From: Mrakia gelida
Taxonomy: Eukaryota > Basidiomycota > Tremellomycetes > Cystofilobasidiales > Mrakiaceae
Assembly: GCA_024345305.1 (NCBI GenBank)
Contig: BRON01000004.1
Span: 1,550,001-1,614,000, forward strand
Direction of reading: 5' to 3'
DNA length: 64,000 bases
Numbering within the stretch: position 1 is the first letter of the stretch; every line of letters begins with the position of its first letter. The notes beneath the pieces are model-generated. The model worked only from the letters and a program-made list of their open reading frames with translations. It had not been told where the DNA came from and did not search any database. Of this stretch, positions 56,301 through 64,000 are shown in pieces. A program made the position numbers and the translations under genes.

Positions 56301-58342
56301 AACCTTCGATCCTACGACCGAATCAACGCTCCTGAGTCGTTCCTCAAGGAGATGGAGAAGCGAGTGAGTCTTGCGTCCTTGCTCATCGTGCCCCAGCTCC
56401 TGGACGACCTCGGACGTCGACTGACTTTCCTCTTCTACTCTTCGGCACTGCTTCTCTCCTAGTCTGGTGTTTCCTACCACGAGGCCCAAGTTGCTCTCGC
56501 TCGACAATGGGTGGGAACGTCAGTCGAACTTCCATCCCCGCCTTTATCGCTCGATCTTCGCCTTTCGTCCGCTGACCCGTCTTCGTCTTGGTTTCGTATC
56601 GCTTCCCTCTTCTTGCAGTGATAGCGTCGGAGACGAGAAGGCAGACACCGTCAACATCACCATCCCCGTCGACGACAAGGGTCAACTCAACCAGATGGAG
56701 GCTACCGACGGAGGAAAGGCGATTCGAAGTGTCAAGATGCCCAAGACGACGGAGGAGGCGAAGCAGATCGTCGAGAAGTGAGCGATCCTTCTTCTTGGTC
56801 TCGCAACGAAACCCGAAATTCGTATTGACGCATCGCGTACTTTCTTCCAGGTTCGAGAACGCTGCGACTCGTCCGGACGAGGAGGTGAGTTCGCGTTCGC
56901 TTCCCTTCGTCTTCCTTTCCATCTCACTGACTTTTTCTCCCTTCTTTCGTTTCTCTCCAGGTCGCTGATAACGTTGGACAACACGCTCTCAACGACAAGG
57001 CTGGACTACTGGAGGAGAAGTGGTTGGGAACCGAGCAGGAGGAGAGGGATTGCTACGTCTCGGAGCTCTGCTGTGAGTCGTTCGACGTCCTTCCGCTCGA
57101 AGCCAATTACTCTCACTGAACCCTCCTTTCTCTGACACAGACATCCACTCGAAGCTTATGATCGTCGACGACCGAAGAGCGATCTGTGGTTCTTCCAGTT
57201 CGTCTTTTCGCTCGCCTCTTCCCTCGTCGGTCGTCGTTCGTCGGTCGTCGCTCTCACTTCGCTTACCCCTCTTCTTCTTTCCCTCTAGATCTCAACGATC
57301 GATCCATGTGCGGAGATCATGATTCCGAGATCGCGATGGTCGTCGAGGATCTGGATATGGTCGAGACTACGAGTGAGCAAGAACCTTCCTCGTCTCGCTT
57401 CCCTCCCCGACTTCTTGACTGATCGACAACTTTCTCTGCTTTCAGTGGACGGAAAGGAGTACATGGCGTCCAAGTTCGCCAAGCAATGGAGACATCAGCT
57501 CATGAAGGAACATCTCGGTCTCATGGTGTGAGTCTTCGCTCTCGTCGTGGAAGGAACGCGACGCGTCTTCGAGCTGACCTCTCTTCTTTCCCTTTCCTCT
57601 TCGACAGCCCTCAGGGAACTCACCCCGAAGGAGAGCCTCACCCTACTGTGAGATTCAGCTCAGTTCTCGTGCTCTCTTCGAGTCTGGTCGATACTGAATC
57701 GTTCTCCTACTTTTCCCTCTTCAGCCCGCGATGCATCCTTCTCCTCACGAGCACACCGACTTCCTCAGCTCAGCGGAGGACCAGCTCGTTAGCGATCCTC
57801 TGAGCGACGACTTCCTCGAGCTCTGGACTGGACGAGCCAAGACGAACCGAGAGATCTTCTCGAAAGGTTCGTCCGTGTCCCTCGCGTGTCCACGTCGATT
57901 CTCGTGTTGACTTTCGCTTCCTCTCCTCCCTCCCAGTGTTCCAAACCGTTCCTCACGACAGCGTTACCACCTGGAAGAAGTACTCCGTGAGTCCTCGCCC
58001 CTGCGAATCGCTCGGTGCTGCGTTTCGAACTCGAAACTGACGAGACTCGATTCCTCAGGACTACATCCCTCAAGGAATTAAGACCGGGCACGTCGCAGCG
58101 AAGGACATGTCGCTCGCTCAAGTCAAGGAAACGCTCGCTGAGGTCCACGGTCACCTGGTCGAGATGCCCCTTCAGTTCCTCATCGACGAGAAGAACCTCG
58201 AGGGTGAGTTCGAACGCGCTCGGATCTCGCGCACCCATCTCCTCGTCGTCGTTGCTGACGGACCTCCTCCTCTCTGCTCTTTTGCAAAGCGTTCGGCGAC
58301 CTGGCATCCGTCAACTCGGTGACGCTTCCCCTCTACCTCTAG
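53334..58342 (+). CDS. Phospholipase D with two HKD motifs
   Basis: About 22 exons join in phase to a protein of roughly 800-850 residues. It hydrolyses phosphatidylcholine to phosphatidic acid and choline. HKD motif 1 is HEKMTVVD followed by VGGLDLCFGRWDLHD; motif 2 is HSKLMIVDD followed by ICGSSNLNDRSMCGDHDSE. Other family blocks: FFWAVSIMLEEAKTSIMILDWWLSPE split over exons, IYIENQFFITN, GGLKAIMGAQYRSINRGGKS. The N-terminus (MSKIKDEIHDLGSTLKSKM) goes almost straight to the catalytic part: there is no PX or PH domain as in Spo14/PLD1. Two adjacent 72-nt introns (55986-56057 and 56095-56166) are identical but for one base. The intron near 53560-53700 holds a short AT repeat. The last exon ends at 58342. 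Confidence 0.9.
55986..56057 (+). repeat. Intron copy 1 of an identical intron pair (phospholipase D)
   Basis: 72-nt intron between AAG and GTCATC, phase 0. It starts GTCCGTCTTCG, has GACGACGCGACGCG and the branch CTGAC, and ends TTCGAACAG. It differs from the intron at 56095-56166 at one position only (CTCTCC versus CTCTGC). Confidence 0.95.
56095..56166 (+). repeat. Intron copy 2 of an identical intron pair (phospholipase D)
   Basis: 72-nt intron after CCCAG and before GAGATC, phase 1, within the codon for Gly of PAFPGDL. The exon between the copies (56058-56094, 37 nt, VIILIPEIPAFP) is present once, so this is not a simple tandem duplication. Shared flanking bases are just AG before and G after, the usual proto-splice site. 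Confidence 0.95.
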
Positions 58343-58726
58343 GCTTCTTTCTTGGTGCGTTCCCAGTTTCGTTCTCGCTTGAGTAGGACCCGAGAGAAAC
58401 GTTCAAGAGAGGGAACATGCTGAGGCTGAGACGCGTCTTTCCCCTCCCGTTCCAGGTGTTCGACCCCAACTTCTTCTCACGGAAGCTCTCGGGTTTCTTT
58501 GCTCGTCTATTTCCCTCGTTCGATATGCCTCCACCTTTGTCTCTAGCAGTAACGAAACATGATTATCGCGATCTAGGGAGGTCACGCTTCGAAATCCCCG
58601 TCCCCTCTTCCACCCGACTCCCGACGCCAAAAGGCTCCCGCCTCCACCTTCCCTCCTTCTCCTTCAACACCCATCTCCTTCTCCCAAAACACCCCTCCCC
58701 ATCAATCAACCCCATCTCCCTTCACC
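58343..58726. other. Intergenic, tandem genes
   Basis: 3' flank of phospholipase D and promoter of the aldehyde dehydrogenase gene. The last 100 bases are C-rich with CACC and CCCC runs (CACCCCTCCCCATC); one GACGCGTC at 58430. No supported ORF. Confidence 0.4.
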
Positions 58727-61755
<3,029 letters not shown>

Positions 61756-62385
61756 AATCGTCGCTATCTTTCACGCATTCGTTGTTTCGATCTTCCCAGG
61801 CTTCAGGTTCCCCTCGCTCGTTCCTTTAACGATTTTTACTGCCTTCCTTCGCTCTCGTTCCCTTTCTCTTCTTTGATCTCCCGTTATTCTTTGGTAGTCG
61901 TAGGTCGAGCTCGATCTCATCGTTGTATTTTCTCGAACTCGGCAGCGGGAGAGAGAAAGAAGAACCGAAAGAAGAGAGACGGCGACACGTGTAGAACAAG
62001 CTGCAGCAGCTCTCTTCGATCAGAGGCGTTTTTCGCTTCTGGAAGCTACGAACAGCTCGACTTCTCGTACCTCAGCCTGAATCTCTGGTAGCTGAGATAC
62101 GCGCTGAGGTCAGGACGCGTCTCGGAGCTGACGTTGTTTTGCCTGGCGTCTCCCGACCCCTCGCCTTCCCCTGATGCTGGCAGATTTTCAGTCACTCGCG
62201 AACGCATGAAGCCTCTAGATCTTCCGTTTCTGAATATGCAGGTACGAAAGTGACTTTGAGAAAATCTTCCAGGCAGCCAGATCGGGTTCGGCGGCCTGAA
62301 AGAAGCGAGTTAGGTTTCGAGTCCGCGAGCTGAGGCAAGCTTCCCTTCACCCACGACCCCTTCCCTCTAGGGACTCTCTCGAGCC
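61756..62385. other. Intergenic with a likely 5'-UTR intron
   Basis: 3' flank of the aldehyde dehydrogenase gene, then promoter of the last gene. At 62114-62180 the sequence looks like the end of an intron (GACGCGTC, GAGCTGACG branch, CTGGCAG acceptor at about 62183), so the next transcript may carry a 5'-UTR intron. Confidence 0.35.
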
Positions 62386-64000
62386 ATGTCCTTCTTCTCC
62401 CACTCCCCTTATCCTCCACCTTCTCCCTTGGAATCACCGCTCGAGCCTCCTTCGGGTAACATGCCAGCAGTCAGGATGTGAGCAAACCTTCCCTTCCCAA
62501 AGCAGTCAACATGACGCCTCGACTCGCCAAACTGAACTGACCCCCTCCCTCCTTCTCTCTCTTCCTTCCCATGCTCTCTGCAGCCGACGAAACACGCTCG
62601 CTTCTTCTCGACGACCTTCCCAGACTCTCGTAGGAGTGACGGCTCCTCCTCCTCTGTTCCCTCCTACTCGACGAGGGTCTGAAGCCGTACCGGAGGAAGA
62701 CGAGTCGGCGGCCATGAGCTCGCCTCCTCCTCCCCTCGACAACACTCCTTCCGGACCCAGACCTACCCTCTCAGCTCTCAACACCAACGTCACACCTACC
62801 CGAGCTCCTCCTCGAGCTCGATCTCGAACGATCCAATCCATCTTCGCCGAGTCTCCTCATCCAGGTTCACCAGCAATCTCAACTCCCCTCCTCCAAGGTC
62901 GACCTCGAAGGACGTCCAACGCTTCCTCAGGTCTCCACGGTCGAACTCGAACAAGATCAAGCTCAGTCTCATCAGGAAACGAAGGAGTCCCTCTGGACAT
63001 CATCATCCCTGAGAGTCCAACAGGAGAGGTCGGAGGAAGCGTCGTAGAGAGGTTCTGCGACGATCCTCACCACGATCACGCCCAACACGAAGGACACCCA
63101 GGAGAGGAGGACCATCACGCCGAGATGGGACCAGAGCACCACGACAGCGTAGTAAACCATCTCGATGTCATCGGTGAGTCGAAATCTACGAGCTGAAGTG
63201 CTCGCTGTACCTCTGGCTTCGTTTGCTTGTCATGAAGCTGACCCGAGCTCAACTCCCTTCCCTCCCCTCCTCCCCACCGGACCTTCTCTTCTCCTTCACC
63301 AGATCCCACCGTCTCCGTCGTCTCCCACTTCCAGAACATCTCCTCTGGAATCCTCCTCCCCGGATGGCTCATGCCCAGACCTACGCTCTCGATCCCTGAC
63401 GGCAGCCCCATCGAGGAAGTCGACGAGGCCTCCGCTCAGCAAGGTCTCATGTTCGTCTTTCTTCCCCCGTCTGCTTCCCTCCCTTCCTCCTCCCTCCCAA
63501 GGCCCAACAGGCTCTCGGATCGCTTCTCGCTCTTGCTCATACCCATGCAGACCTAGCTGACTCGTCCCTTCTCCTCCTTTTATCCTCTTTCCACGCGTCC
63601 TTTCTCAGCACTGCACCCGAACACCGAGCTCGAATCACCACCTCCCCTGCACCCATGGAACCAGCAGGCCCAAACCGTCGGCGATCCTCCACCGTTCGAT
63701 CTACCTTGGGGGGCCGACCTCGAGCTCCCTCGGCCGCTTCAGCTCACAGTCACGGTTTGGGATCGCTTGGAACTCGTCGTCCGTCGGTCAGTCGAGCAAA
63801 AGGAGAGTCCTACATCGTCCTCGAACAGCACTCGGATCCTCTCGATCAGCACGTCGTCGATGTGCTTACCAAGAAGCAGAAGAGGAAGAGAGCGCTGAAG
63901 GGGATGTGGGAGTTCTTGAAGACTCCGTTTGGGATTTGCGTCGCTTTGTGAGTGTTTCGTCCGGCTCTTTCGACGTGCGACCGTTGGTTTCTCTCCCTCC
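62386..64000 (+). CDS. Probable membrane protein, N-terminal part (continues past the window)
   Basis: Exons from 62386 (MSFFSHSPYPPPSP): then about 62584-63172, about 63301-63454, and about 63502-63950, with a GTGAGT donor at 63951. The N-terminal about 350 residues are Ser/Pro/Arg-rich with a His/Asp/Glu cluster (DDPHHDHAQHEGHPGEEDHH). After a conserved-looking VVSHFQNISSGILLPGWLMP the sequence goes to KKQKRKRALKGMWEFLKTPF, GICVAL, the start of what looks like a transmembrane segment. I associate this ending with uncharacterised fungal integral membrane proteins. The splice at 63455-63501 (47 nt, no clear branch site) is uncertain. Confidence 0.55.

Overview
This window is nuclear DNA from an intron-rich, GC-rich fungus. 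It is most likely a basidiomycete of the Pucciniomycotina, of the red-yeast or Microbotryomycetes kind. The reasons are genes packed on both strands, nearly all cut by many short introns (about 45-130 nt) with GTGAGT-like donors, CTGAC or CTAAC branch sites and pyrimidine-rich CAG acceptors, strong C/G preference at codon third positions, and a gene set typical of basidiomycetes (URC1, a GPI-type mannoprotein, ceramide synthase, many F-box proteins). The exact species cannot be read from the sequence.

Layout. 0-6 kb (+): the 3' end of an unrecognised gene, a COQ11-like SDR, and a prolyl-4-hydroxylase-like 2OG-Fe(II) oxygenase. 6-15 kb (-): URC1 (GTP-cyclohydrolase-II-like uracil catabolism protein) and RFC1, the clamp-loader large subunit. 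15-18 kb: a head-to-head pair of paralogous F-box/LRR-like genes, of which the minus copy has a one-base frame break. 18-21 kb (+): ceramide synthase. 21.5-24 kb (-): one or two unrecognised genes with an odd junction. 24-25 kb (+): an unrecognised gene. 25.26-25.46 kb: a relic copy of part of the TypA gene found at 28.6-31.8 kb. 25.8-28.4 kb (-): an F-box/WD40 protein. 28.6-31.8 kb (+): a BipA/TypA-type GTPase with an organelle-targeting-like N-terminus. 32-37 kb (+): a GRAM-TBC-EF-hand Rab GAP. 37.7-41.7 kb (-): two more F-box-like genes. 42.3-44.8 kb (-): a secreted GPI-type glycoprotein. 45.8-48.5 kb (-): 3-hydroxyisobutyryl-CoA hydrolase. 48.8-52 kb (+): an RBM26/27-like CCCH/RRM protein. 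53.3-58.3 kb (+): phospholipase D. 58.7-61.8 kb (+): aldehyde dehydrogenase. 62.4 kb to the end (+): the start of a probable membrane protein.

There is no obvious functional cluster. These are mostly housekeeping genes (ubiquinone, sphingolipid, phospholipid and valine metabolism, replication, mitochondrial translation, Rab traffic) with five F-box-like genes among them. I saw no transposon, CRISPR array, rRNA or convincing tRNA.

The most interesting signals concern introns. Two adjacent 72-nt introns of the phospholipase D gene are identical except for one base and flank a 37-nt exon that is not itself repeated; this looks like a very recent intron gain by intron copying. The 8-mer GACGCGTC recurs about 30 times, mostly inside introns of unrelated genes and often a few tens of bases from the branch site. 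Several exons are only 11-20 nt long.
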